From Dicyema japonicum (Eukaryota > Dicyemida > Rhombozoa > Dicyemidae): a stretch of 64,000 nucleotides of DNA. A program made the position numbers and the translations under genes. Under the pieces are notes generated by a model. That model was not told where the DNA came from. It made no database searches and worked only from the letters and a program-made list of their open reading frames with translations. Shown piece by piece: positions 48,560-59,402 of the stretch (positions are counted from its first letter, which is position 1; each line of letters starts with the position of its first letter). The DNA is taken from the NCBI GenBank assembly GCA_011109175.1, contig RDEW01000018.1, positions 679,304-743,303 on the forward strand, written 5' to 3'.

Positions 48560-49490
48560 ATGAGAGAGTGAGAGAGTGGTAATAAAAACCAGACCGAGAC
48601 GAAAGCCCTTAACACATCCAGAAATAACGCTATCGTGGACTATTTCAACTCTTTCTGATTGCAAATCTAAGAGGTCAACCTCATAGGCATTCACCATCAG
48701 ATCGATCCTCACGGAAGGCCCATCTGAAGGCCCAAAAAGGTGCCTTTTATTGCTAACCTTTGGTGTATACCTAAGATTTTAGAGAAGCAGGCAACAGGCT
48801 AATGGGCCGATAACTACAAGGGTCTTCCGAAGGTTTTCTTAGATTCTTGCAAAACCCAGTTCCGTCTACTTCTAACCCTGGGAAAGTAACCTTAAAAGCC
48901 TTACCGGTGCCTCCAATAACTTACCGGTCCCTTTTGAAAGGCCCATCCGTATCTTGATGTGGTGACGGAAAGCCAGTTCTCAGACCACATCCAGAAAAGC
49001 GACTCTCTTTTATTAGTAGACTCGTCCTCCAGTAGATACCATTACCCGAATCGCTCCACAAGAGATGGCGACCAGTATACAGTATACGGAAACCGGATCC
49101 TTTCTCTTAGTCTCGTTGAGGAACTCGAGAAAATTTTCAAGAGTATTTATTCTCCTCCAGAGGGACCTGACGTTTACGGAAATGATGTTGTGCATCATTT
49201 CGACACATTCTCCTTCCAATAGAAAAATGAATATCCCCAAACATATAAGGGGAAAGATAGACCGCTGCTGCAATAATTTTAACCATTTAGTAGATAGTGG
49301 AGGCGAACTATTAGCCATCCTAATGGAGGGCGCACGCAATTGAGAAACCTGTCTTTTGACTGGCCTTCCGCGAATGTGCCTCCGCAAATTAAGGAACTTC
49401 TCTTCACAAGTGCAGTGAGAGCTCGAGTGGCCAAATCCTTGTACCTTGTAGAACTGGATTGCCACGAGTCGCTCTCGGCTCACACCAAAC
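48560..49490 (-). pseudogene. jockey-like LINE, end of ORF1 and start of ORF2
   Basis: The 156-codon minus frame (49483-49013) has a zinc-knuckle-like stretch (KVQGFGHSSSHCTCEEKFL) as at the end of jockey ORF1. HNIISVNVRSLWRRINTLEN then matches the first strand of the ORF2 endonuclease. At 48770-48900 a further piece reads KPSEDPCSYRPISLLPASLK, the first RT block. The rest of the endonuclease is missing. Confidence 0.55.
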
Positions 49491-49639
49491 CTAAGGTTTT
49501 TTCTGCCTAGGCAGATTTTTTTTCATCCTAAAAATTGGAACGTAATCTGATCTTCATGGTCTGGAGCTTTTTCCTCCACTTTTAAATCGTCAATCTTGAG
49601 CGCAGGTGAAGTCCTTGTTAACCTTTTCAAGTACATCAT

Positions 49640-50016
49640 CAAGCTAACCGAAGACCGGACGGAACCACTCTCTTCCCATGAGAGAGTGGTAAATACCTTG
49701 CCTGGGACGCAACCTGTTTCGATAGCCTCTTCCTTCCAACCTCTCAACGACAGCAACTGACCCAGGCTCAGAAGGCTGAGACTTAAAAGATAAAAAAATA
49801 CGCATGTCTTGGAGGACATTTCATCTTCTAACCAATGGCATCGAAACGACAGGAATAATTGGAAGCAGGTCACTGACCCTGCTAAACAGGATCAGCTCGC
49901 TCATCGCGAAGAAGAAAAACGATAGGAGAGAAAAAAGCTGGCTCATTGAGCGCATTTCCTTGCAAATCGTTAGGGGAAATGTGTTTTCAGTTATGAGAGC
50001 AGCCATCAGTTGCTAA
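49640..50016 (+). pseudogene. R2-like LINE C-terminal end, second copy
   Basis: Frames give LTEDRTEP, KYLAWDATCFDSL, then ETTGIIGSRSLTLLNRISSL and ERISLQIVRGNVFSVMRAA to stop 50014-50016. It matches the plus-strand half of the copy at 2628-3465 almost residue by residue at the end. The 5' part is lost. It stands head-on to the minus-strand jockey-like fragment. Confidence 0.7.
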
Positions 50017-50485
50017 CTGTTAGTTTTTGTGTTATAATAAATTGTTTTCCATTAAAAAAACCATAAAATAAGTGATTAAATTTGCACGTGGGTCTAATCT
50101 GGAGAATGAACAATTGTATTTTCAGTTTGTTGTATTAACAGTCTGTTTTAGCTTTAATGTAGCTTAAAATATATTTTGAAGACTACAATGAAATGTCAAT
50201 ATTATAGTCATACTACAATTCTCATACACTTTGAAGAATAGGTATATTTAACTCCCTTCTCAATCGAGTCATACATTAAACATTCGCAATCCCCCACTTT
50301 GTCGACTTTGTTTACGATAATGTTCTCCAAGGCCTAATATTAAATGACCCAAGACATTTACATAAAGAACCATCACTTTGGTATAATCTTGCTCGATCTT
50401 ATTGTAGTATTACTATTGAGTAAATATTACAAAATAAAAAAGAACAATAAAGTCAAAAAAATATTAAAAGAATATCAAAATATAG
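50017..50485. other. no gene seen
   Basis: AT-rich spacer between a LINE end and the 3' end of the BRAP gene. The part next to 50486 is presumably BRAP 3' UTR. No clear motif beyond AATAAA-like runs. Confidence 0.4.
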
Positions 50486-52520
50486 TCATCTTCTACCACG
50501 ACGAGGTTTATTGAGAGGTCTACTAGGAAGGACATATCCATTCCTCACATCAGGGTCTAATGGGATTTGTTCTGTCAATGTAAAATGTCCTAATAAATCA
50601 TTCAACTGTTCTTGTAGTTCATTAATAGTCTAACACATCAACAATCTCATTACATTCTCATTCCGTTTAATCACTTCATTGTGGGATTCCTCCATTTTCT
50701 TCATTTTCATGTCCATTTGACCACGATTAGATAACAATAATTCATTATACTCCGTCAGTTCCTCCACTTTAGTATCACTGGCCTTGTAGTCCCTCATAAG
50801 CTAATTCAATTAATTATATTATTAATTTATTATTTAATTAATTTAACATTTAAATGAAATAAAAAATATTAAAAAATACTTTGTCGTTTGTGGCTTTTAA
50901 CTTGTGGATCTCTTTATTTTGATTCTCCACCTTAATTTGTAGCTGCGACATAGCTCGTTCCCAGAATAACCCCAAGCCAACAAATCCTCAAAACGGTCCT
51001 TCATAGCCCCAATCTTTGCCTGATAACAGTTCTGCTGTATTTCCAATTGGTTTATATACTAAACTGCCATATCCCTCAACCTCAAGCTGTATTGAATCCA
51101 CCTTCTCCTCACTATTGACCAATTGGTCTCTGTCCACAGCAATCAGTTTGTTGTCAGTCTCACTCTGCACTATTCTGTGGACATATCTGTCATCAGTGTA
51201 GTCCCACACCTCCTGAGTGTTAATATTCTTAAAGAATCCATGTCCATTATCAGCAAAATGTCTAATAAGCCAAATTATTACTCAAAAGCGTGTCCATTAG
51301 CATATCTCCCACAACCAACAAAGCCACATACCAGACATAGCCAGTTTTGCTGTTTATTACCAATTGTTACCTCTTTTAGGTCACATATTTCACAGCCCTG
51401 TCTGTAGTTGTAATTGGGGGTCATTTGGTGACGACAGACAGGACAACTAGTTTTATCATTATTAGTACTTGTTGGACTCCCATTTTGAGATACAGTTAAT
51501 GTGGTAAGTGTGATTACAGAGTACAGTCACAACTGGACATTTGTCCTATCAATTAGTTATTGCTTAACCAGTCTTTCCAAACAAACCACACAATTAGGGA
51601 TTTCCACCACATTGTACAAATCATTCTATAATAAATATTAACATTAATAACGATAAAATAAGCAGTCAAAAATAAAACATATAAACGGTTTAATTTTAAA
51701 AAATTGAAAACTAAATATTAATTATTGATTGGGTAACCAATTAAATAGTATTAAAGCGGTCAAAAATAAAATATATTAAGTGGAGAATATACTCATTGAG
51801 TGGGTGACCAATTAATATACAAATAAATAACCAAGTATTCAGAAGAGGAGAGGACCAATCCAACATAAGCCAGATTACAAACGTGGTCCTCAATGACATT
51901 AAACTTCTTTTCATTACAGGAATCAAAGAATGTTTTGGCAGTAATCTAATACAAAAGGTAGACTAACCTTATCCTGAAACTTAACCAATGCCAAATATGT
52001 GCTGTGTGATGTGTCATCAAATATTCTAACAAACTCAATATTATTTCTCCAATAATCACCAATCATACATGTATTGATATAAATAAGACAATATTTCACT
52101 GTTTTCAAAACATCCAGGGATTCCCATAACACAAATCATTGAGGATATGTAATTTGACGGGTCTTCCTTACTGGGGGTCAATAATGCAACAAACGGCTTA
52201 TATAAGTGAATAACTCCTCTCATTTCATGGATACTGGCATTCCCGCAAATGAAGGATGTTTCCGAAAAGTCCTCAAATTCTTTGCTTTTTAATAATTGTG
52301 CTTTAATTAATTTAATAATTACTGATATCATTTGTCTTTATTTTTAAATTACTGACCCTTCGTTTGTTGTGCTTCTTGGGCCTTCTTTCTGTGTGTTGTA
52401 CTTTGTCTTTGAATTCCTCGTCTAATTTATTTATTGTGACTTACCAATAAATACTAATTTCTTTAGTGTTTCTTCACAATCCATCTCTAAGTCTATTCCC
52501 ACGCAAACAACACATTTCAT
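50486..52520 (-). CDS. BRAP: BRCA1-associated protein (RING/UBP-zinc-finger E3 ligase)
   Basis: Fourteen predicted exons from ATG 52520 to TGA 50486 give 503 residues (human BRAP 592). The N-terminal BRAP2/IMP domain (about 72-200) has SFICGNASIHEMRGVIHLY, FDDTSHSTYLALVKFQDK and KKFNVIEDHVCNLAYVGLV. The RING-H2 (about 212-248) has CVVCLERL, LCNHTYHINC and NNCPVCRHQ. The UBP zinc finger (about 258-330) has WLCLVCGFVGCGRYANGHAF and VWDYTDDRYVHR. A coiled coil and the basic tail KPRRGRR follow. Introns: 52422-52444, 52301-52322, 52047-52068, 51946-51967, 51626-51831 (206 nt), 51546-51568, 51447-51468, 51350-51370, 51262-51281 (20 nt), 51059-51080, 50954-50970 (17 nt, least certain), 50801-50879 (79 nt), 50630-50653. 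In animals BRAP is a cytoplasmic ubiquitin ligase that tunes Ras-MAPK signalling and retains nuclear-import cargo. Exons stay in frame throughout, so the gene looks functional. Confidence 0.9.
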
Positions 52521-53330
52521 ATTTAAATATTTTAATTTTTAATTTATTTAAATTAATATTATAAACGACTACATTTATTCGGGTTTTTTTGTAACTTCCA
52601 TGAATGAATAAATAAAATAAAGCCTTGAAGATCGATGCTCGTCAAAAAAGGCAGTTAGTATTTGGAATTTTTCAATAAATCAGAAAGGATACCTGATCCA
52701 GACATAATATTTGCAGTCTTGTTGCATTTTATATTCTGCTTTTAAATCATAGTCTGTTATATAATTAATGATGTTGCAATTGCAAGACTCGTGATAAGAC
52801 AAATTCCCCAAATTGATACTCCTGCTCTATTTTTTTATCTGAGGTGATTTTATTAAGCTACTGATTTCGCAAGTTCGATTTTGGATTGTCCAACCTGCCC
52901 TTTTTTGAAACGCTACTATATACGAGAATCCCCTAAATTGGATCAGGATTTTGCGGAGATGAACGATTTGCTCTTTATTCTATGTATCTGTAATTCAAGA
53001 AGCATTCCGATCCGAATCCAGACCGCTTCCTGTCTACCAGTCTTATTAGTCATCTAGAGATCGACAGCGGTTTGATGCTTTTCCTATTTTCCCAGAGCTT
53101 ATTGCGGAAATACAAGCGGAAATCGGCCTGACAAATCAATCTCGCCCGTAATCTGTGCTCAAACTGCGGATTTAACTTTCCCACACCCAGCTCAGAATGA
53201 CCGGAGTCCTCACCAGACACCGGTCTCAGTGAAAGAATTTGCTTGAAACTCTTGGAGTGTGACAGGAGTCTCCGCTTGTTGATAGGAAACACTTTTAAAT
53301 ATAAAACAAAAGAAAAATTAATGTACGGAT
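52521..53330. other. no recognised gene
   Basis: The part next to 52520 is presumably the BRAP promoter/5' UTR. A minus-strand open frame of 80 codons (53292-53050) is Arg- and Lys-rich with no recognisable domain. It is noted but not supported as a gene. Confidence 0.4.
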
Positions 53331-54340
53331 GATCCCGAAAAGGGAAAAGCTAGTTCAAATCCAGAGAACTATAGGCCAATCAGCCTAATATGCAGTATAT
53401 CGAAAATTATGGAAAAAATCATTTTCAACAGATAATCAAAATACGTTGAAGACAACAATTTTCTTCTCGATGATCAGTGGGGTTTTCGCCCCACTAGAGG
53501 GACTGGAGATTGTTTCTCAATATTATCAAATTTTATATGTGTTGCTTAGAAGAGAGTGTCTTACGTCCGTATGTCTGGACATATCAAAGGCTTTTCATAG
53601 CGTTTGGCATGCTGGGTTGTTGAAAACTTTTCAAATTTTAATGTTGGGAGCAAGGCTCTAGTGTGGATGAAGGATTTTCTTTCTGGTAGAGAATCTTTTA
53701 TACGTGTTGGAAATCATATATCGAAGAAAATTTTGTCAAAAAGAAGAGTTCCACAAGGGTCTGTTTTAAGTCCCCTCTTATTCAAATGCGTTATGTGTGA
53801 CATTCCGAAGTTTGAACACCTAAATTTGAAAATGCTTATTTATGTCGATGATGTTCTTTTGCTCGATCTTAGTATTAATATATCGATTTCTTGAAAACGT
53901 GTTTTAACACATATCGAAAGAATTAAATGTTGGTGTCAAGATAAAGGTTTATCCTTATCTCTTGAAAATTGTACTGCTTTATGGATTGTGAAATACAAGA
54001 ATAATTCAAAGATTTGTATTAATACTGGAGCGATCAAATGCATGGAACAGTTACAATATCTTGGTGTTTGTGTGAACTCGAAGGGTGCCTTCATTAATTA
54101 TATCAAAAAAAGAGGAAAAAAGCTACGGAGATATTGAAATCGCTTCTACGTTTTCAATTAAGTCCGGAAACTTTTCTTTATGTGTATACAGCTTGTATGG
54201 AACCATTATTGATTTATGGCTTCCAAGGATGGTTTGAAAGTGATAAGAGAAGTACTATTGTAGAGCTTCTCGATAAATCGAGAACTCTATTAAACTGGCA
54301 TATGGACTTGATTTAAAGTCTAAATTATCGCCAAGTGATG
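53331..54340 (+). pseudogene. CR1/jockey-like LINE family E, copy 1
   Basis: RT frames read NPENYRPISLICSISKIMEK, then FRPTRGTGDCFS, ISKAFHSVWHAGLL (compare IxKAFDSVxHxxLL), KRRVPQGSVLSPLLFKCVM, MLIYVDDVLLLD (YVDD catalytic box) and LQYLGVCVNSKGAFINYIKK. Stops and one-base shifts occur at several points. The endonuclease is not present and there is no clear 3' tail. Confidence 0.7.
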
Positions 54341-54639
54341 AGAGACGTGCAAGATCCATTGAGGAAGTATTGCACCACTTGAAAAAATAATTCTTGTTGG
54401 ATGCAAGGGGTCAATAATTCAAAAAAGAGACATATGAAGTCTCGTTATACCAGCCCTCATCAACCAGGACAAACTCTTTGGCTTCTCCCTTTTTAATTAG
54501 TTTTTAATTAGTAACGAGTTTGTTATATTAATAAAATTATCTATCTAACAGAGATCAACTGGAGAAGCCCATGTAATGTGGATTATTGATGTGAAAAGAA
54601 CTTATAAGAGCTAAAGATAGCAATAAGAGCTGTCAAGAA

Positions 54640-55400
54640 TTAAGCTCGGGGAGTCATTTCATCAAAGCTAAGATGTTCAAAGAAGGCCCAGAAATTTTAT
54701 TCGAATTTCTTAAAGTTATGTTCAACGCATGCATCAAAATTAGTCATGTTCCACACGAATGGAAGAAGACTATTGTACGGAAGGTAGTGAAGAAAGGGAG
54801 ACCGAAGAATAATCTGCTAACTACCGTCCGATCAGCCTAATTCGATCAAATTCAAAAATTATGGAAAAAATTGTCTTCTGGAGGGTTACAAATCATCTGG
54901 AGAAAGAAGACTACTTCAGAAATGATCAATTTGGTTTTTGCCCAGGACGGTCATGCGGTGATTGCTTATTTCATCTCAACTCAAAGTTATGCAAAGCCAG
55001 AGAATCCAAATGTTTCCTGAATGTCATATCTCTCGGAATATCAAAAGCATTCGACAGTGTTAACCACAGAGCCATAATCGGTCAGTTATCTCGGACGGGA
55101 AGCTAAAAAGAACTAGTGAATTGGGTGAAAGTGTACCTAGAAGGAATAACCTCCTATGTTAGATGCGGACGCTATTTTTCAAATATCATATTATTGAAGA
55201 GAGGAGTCCCACAAGGATCAATTTTGAGCCCTCTATTGTTTAATGTTCTAATAGCCGGTTTCCCGTCTCCGAGTACGAGATCACTTATATACGCAGACGA
55301 CGTACTACTGTCTGATGTGTCGAGATCGAGCATGATCTCAGAGATGAGACTCAATGTGTATATGGAAGAGATAAAAGACTGATGTGGTCTTCAATGCGAT
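54640..55400 (+). pseudogene. CR1/jockey-like LINE family E, copy 2
   Basis: Pieces of RT in order: HVPHEWKKTIV, NYRPISLIRSNSKIMEK, FGFCPGRSCGDCLFHLNSK, ISLGISKAFDSVNHRAIIGQ, LKRGVPQGSILSPLLFNVLI and SLIYADDVLLSDVSRSSMI. The last piece is the same DVSRSS segment found displaced in the tandem array at 20.1, 24.3 and 28.4 kb. One stop lies at 55103-55105. It is followed directly by an R2-like fragment on the other strand. Confidence 0.7.
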
Positions 55401-55620
55401 ATTGTGTATGAGGAAATTGAGACTCGAGACGGATATGTTTTTATTTATTTTTTCCACGGCATGCAGTGTGTCTACCGCGCTCCTGGCAATGTTGGATAAG
55501 CAAAGGGGGTCGACACAAGTAGCATCCAAAACCAAAGGATTCCCCTCCTCGAATGGGAAAATTGTGATTCCGTCTGGCCGTTTCCGTCTCCTCTGTCCAA
55601 CCCAATAAATTAATTTTTAA
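55390..55620 (-). pseudogene. R2-like LINE C-terminal domain fragment
   Basis: The minus strand reads KRPDGITIFPFEEGNPLVLD then ATCVDPLCLSNIARSAVDTL. PDG...LDATCVD is the same endonuclease-like core as in 2628-3465. It is cut on both sides. Confidence 0.65.
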
Positions 55621-56578
55621 TTCGATATTCTTAATTTATAGATTACAATTCGAGGACAGCCAGCCTCCTACAAAATAGCGAGGTCGGGGTTAATAAGTAT
55701 CACGTCCGGGTAAAGTATCAGGTCCGGGCTGATAAGTCAAATATATCATTCCAAAACAAATGGTTACTGGAGATTTTAGTGAAACCAGACGGAATGTATT
55801 TCACCGTGAGACGAAATTTTTAATTTTGGGAGACCTTGCAATCGGACCCTATATTCGGAGGAAAAACGAATTTTTTTAATTTTGTCTCCTATTTTCGGTT
55901 AGAGAAGTTAGTTTGAATTAGAGTATGGGTAAATTAGAAAATGGGTTAGGATGAATGGAGAATGGATCATGGTGAATTTAAAGCCGAATGGGGGTAATTT
56001 ATGTAAGCTGAGGTGCTGCTATTTTTTATTGTAATATCTAGATCGCTTCATGATTAATAGTGTTGTTTTCCGATGAATTTAGGAAACATCGGAAACTCGA
56101 AATTTTGAAATAAATAAGAGTTTGATATACTCTGCTTCAAATCTCTTCTGGCTTAAAATTGAGGCGCAGAATGTGATCGCCTGCCTTATAGAGGAAGACG
56201 ATAAAACAGAGGACATCCATTCTTGCAGTTGGAGACCATCAAATGAATAAATTTGAAGAGATAAATTCCAAAACATAGTGTCAACTAATCAGATGATCTC
56301 AGTTTATAGTAACTCCCGGACTCTCCCGAGTAGTCCGTCAGCAATCTCACTGCCTTCCAGAAGTGTGTCCTCCGATTTCTGGAAATAAACTCGAACTCGG
56401 CATTCCTCGCATGGGTAACCCTTTCCCTAAATAAGTTTCCTGGTTCTTTTCAAGAATACAAGAAATCCCGATCATTGTTTCTGCTGAAATCTAAAAAATA
56501 TTATTTTATGCTCTTTCGTGTGAGGGAAAAACACGGATTTTCCGCATGAGCGAGTTAACATGTAAGATTCCTATAGAA
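55621..56578 (-). other. unrecognised coding-like segments
   Basis: Minus-strand frames at about 56440-56296 (RERVTHARNAEFEFISRNRR, THFWKAVRLLTDYSGES) and 56276-56079 (WNLSLQIYSFDGLQLQEWMS) look more protein-like than chance. No family is recognised and no start is visible. They may be exons of one host gene or old repeat sequence. The stretch 55640-56060 shows nothing. Confidence 0.25.
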
Positions 56579-57878
56579 CAGTGTTTCTTAACGTGGTCCC
56601 CAGGAATATTTTTAGGTCAATTAATTTTTATGACTAAAAAAATTATTTAATTTTTATTATTTATTCGCATTAGAATATTTAATTAATTTTATTCCACGTG
56701 TTTTTTTTTGTTATTTGACTCTGGAGGCCATCATTAAACAAAACTCCGGCATGCGGGAAGGTGGCCCTGCAAATAGTCAGCCGCCCTGTACGAGCTTGTG
56801 TGGGTACGAGGGAAGAGCACCGGGAAGGAATGAGGATTTTGGCGGAGCGCATCGAGATCACGTGATAGTTAGTTTTGGTTTTACCGTGGTCTTGGGTGTT
56901 AAATAAATAAAAAAATAAATTGTAATGGTTAATTACAATGGATTGATTTTTATGTCCAATATGGTTTTACCCAATATACTGGATTGACAACGTCGATAAA
57001 GCTCAGTGTATGATATGCGACGTCATAATGGGAAACAACTCTTTGAAGCTGTCACAATTAAAAAGACATAAGGAAAAAACTCACCCACAAAATGTTGACA
57101 CTGTCGAAAGTTTATTGCAAAGAGAACTAAATATGATAAATCTGGAAAACTTAGTAATTTCGGATTTAGACCAATAGATGAACCATGTCTGCTAGCATAT
57201 GAGGTATTAATAATTGAAGCATTTATTTTAGATATCCTTAATTATTGTCAAAAACAAAGTATCTCACTTTTCTGAAGAAAATTAATAAAACCTGCCGACA
57301 ATTGCAAGAATATTGCTCAGAATAAAGATGCCGTACAAAAATTTAAAAAATGTCTTCGTTTAAAGAAAAATTGTCACTATGGAGGAGAAATATACGAAAT
57401 AACAACGCTTCAATGTTTCCGATGGTAGAAAATAAGATTGGTGATAATGAACCTGAAAATGGTTTCTTTTTTGATTATTGATCATCTCGACAATCTTGAA
57501 AATAAAATTGGAGATTATTTCCCAGTTACTGAACCAATTCCAATCTTAAGTAAAAATGCACTGGAAGTGATAATTCCCTTTCCAACCACTTATTTATGTG
57601 AAATGGCAATTTCTTGTTATTCTGAAAAGTAAAGTTCGCAACCGACTTAAGGTGGAAGACGATATGAGAATGGCACTTACCAACATTGTACCAAAAATTG
57701 AACAGCTAGTATAGAACAGCTAGTTTCTGAAAAGCAGGATCAAAAATCACACTAACTCTAAATATTATGATTTTTTAATTTTGTTTGTTTTTTTTATTAA
57801 ATTGTTTTGTTACATGTGGTCCCCAGAAAAATTCAACAGACTAAAGTGGTCCCCGGTCAAAAAGGTTAAGAAACACTG
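56579..57878 (+). mobile_element. hAT DNA transposon with TIRs and 8-bp target duplication
   Basis: The ends read CAGTGTTTCTTAACGTGGTC and, reversed from 57878, CAGTGTTTCTTAACCTTTTT. Both carry an inner GGTCCCC. Flanks are CTATAGAA (56571-56578) and CTATAAAA (57879-57886), an 8-bp duplication with one mismatch. Inside are a BED-type zinc finger (QCMICDVIMGNN, KRHKEKTH, near 57003-57080), FPTTYLCEMAISC near 57580 and KVRNRLKVEDDMRMALTNIV near 57635, all ZBED5-like hAT motifs. The middle of the transposase is deleted, and a LINE end is inserted at 56729-56925. Confidence 0.85.
56729..56925 (+). mobile_element. LINE 3' end nested in the hAT element
   Basis: The frame VRACVGTREEHREGMRILAE, RIEIT, stop matches the family A group's C-terminus (VGTMEDHRRRMAQVIARTGI). 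It is followed by a short 3' UTR and an AATAAATAAA tail. It lies within the hAT TIRs, so it was inserted after the hAT element. Confidence 0.7.
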
Positions 57879-58224
57879 CTATAAAAGTAATGTTAAATCA
57901 GAACACATGTAATCGACAATTAACGTTATCAATGCATCGAAAGTGATTTCGTGGATTTTCTGGCATTGTACTATTTTTTATACTTCAACTTTTCTCGACA
58001 GCAATTGAGTTTAGCATGAACCGGTCGAGTAGCCCTTCGTATTTCTTCTCTTTAGAATTCGCCTTTTTGCGGTGGATAAAGCATCTACAAAACTCTAATA
58101 TCTGTCAATATAGTTGGTGTCCAATATTAGTGGTTTCCTCTCATAGAAAGGAAAATTGTAATTCCGTTTCCTTTGTCCATGCCATCGGACTCCAGCATGG
58201 AAGGATATCCTGAAGATTCGTGCG

Positions 58225-58490
58225 CAATCTATTATTTATTTTACACCCCCAGGATCACTGGGTTAAGGACCAAGAGAAAGTTTCCAACTAAATAAGTGAT
58301 CCCAGAACGGCAATTGTTGGCAAGAAACAATGTGGTACCTCGAACGTGGTGGCATTTGGAAAAAAGAGTCATAGTCTTCCTATCTCTACAGAATGGACCG
58401 CAAAAAATCTACCAATTATGTTCCTTGAAATGAAAATGAAAAATTCCAAACTAACTAATCAAGTGATCCTGGCACTTTTAACATAGACTT
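58225..58490 (-). repeat. two family A-type LINE 3' ends, minus strand
   Basis: Read on the minus strand, GGATCACTTGATTAG (near 58460) and GGATCACTTATTTAG (near 58300) are both versions of the family A stop/3' UTR start (GGATCACCTAACTAG). The second is followed by CCAGTGATCCTGGGGGTG and an AATAAATAAT tail. The coding parts upstream are too decayed to follow. Confidence 0.5.
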
Positions 58491-58661
58491 TAGCATTGGC
58501 ACGATGGCCCTCCCTCTAGCCCATACAAACACGTATCAGCCGTATAACTGGATCCACGTAGTGGCAACGGGACGTTTCTCGGTTCTTACGTATTAAAGAT
58601 TCCGGAGGCATTGGAGACTAGTACTTTCTAGAAATCCATCGTTCCGTAATTTTAGACTTTT

Positions 58662-59402
58662 ATGGATAGCTTCGATTTTCATGGATTTGTCCAAGAGATA
58701 AGCAGTCCCCATGAAACACATACAAATGAGATGCATGGTTCGAGGTACTGCTCGTATATGAGCAAGTTTAAAATAGCTTGTGTGAAATTTTTACCGGTAT
58801 TACATAGTGAATACGATCAAACAAAAAAAACTTCTCTTTGGTCACAATATTTGCTCTCCAACGACAGCCTCATAGGTTGTGTGCTAACAAGACTATTTTA
58901 GGGGAGTCTGATAGAAAACTATGCCGATTTGCCTCAGATGCCGATATTCATCGATTCGCCTCTGTAGACCAAGACTATAGAAGAAGCGGATACTCACGTG
59001 GGCACCTCAGTCCATGTGGGGACTTTAAATTCGACCAGAAAGCTATGTGTGTGTTAACAAATATTGTCCCTCAGGATATTAAACAAAACTCAATGATTTG
59101 GGTACATTGAAAACTATGTGAGGTTATCCTTACTCTGAAAATTCGACTATAGTGGGTAGTAACAGGCCCCGCTTACTTTCCAACCGAAAATGTCATCAAT
59201 ATTCGTGTTTTATTTTTATGGACATTTAGGTTATTGGAAAAGACAAGGTGTGGGTCCCCACACACATGTACAGGTGGTACTGTGCCAGAGTGAGGAAAAT
59301 CTCTATATTGGTGTTTTCCTTGTGCCTAATACGAATAAGGACTTCGAGAATAGGATGTTGAATTACATGGTTAGGGATATGGGATTCAATCAGACAGGTT
59401 GA
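58662..59402 (+). CDS. EXOG: EXOG-like mitochondrial nuclease, frame disturbed
   Basis: DNA/RNA non-specific endonuclease family. Exon 58662-58875 joins over a 26-nt intron (58876-58901, with an internal GCTAAC branch-like site) to ESDRKLCRFASDADIHRF, QDYRRSGYSRGHLSPCGDF, QKAM and LTNIVPQDIKQN. SRGH (58994-59005) supplies the catalytic His in the EXOG rather than EndoG form, and the metal-binding Asn is in LTN. Later parts are IENY, VVTGPAYFPTEN, VIGKDKVWVPTHMY and LCQSEENLYIGVFLVPNTNK. The frame is disturbed near 59101-59110 and 59270; GT-AG segments (59120-59154, 59192-59229) may be introns. EXOG enzymes trim and repair mitochondrial DNA ends. The gene could be a young pseudogene or carry sequence errors. 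The start is uncertain. Confidence 0.7.

Noticed and set aside
49490-49660. Second twin-priming inversion (minus LINE facing plus R2-like end)
   Set aside because: The two halves belong to different LINE types (jockey-like and R2-like), so this is two adjacent fragments.
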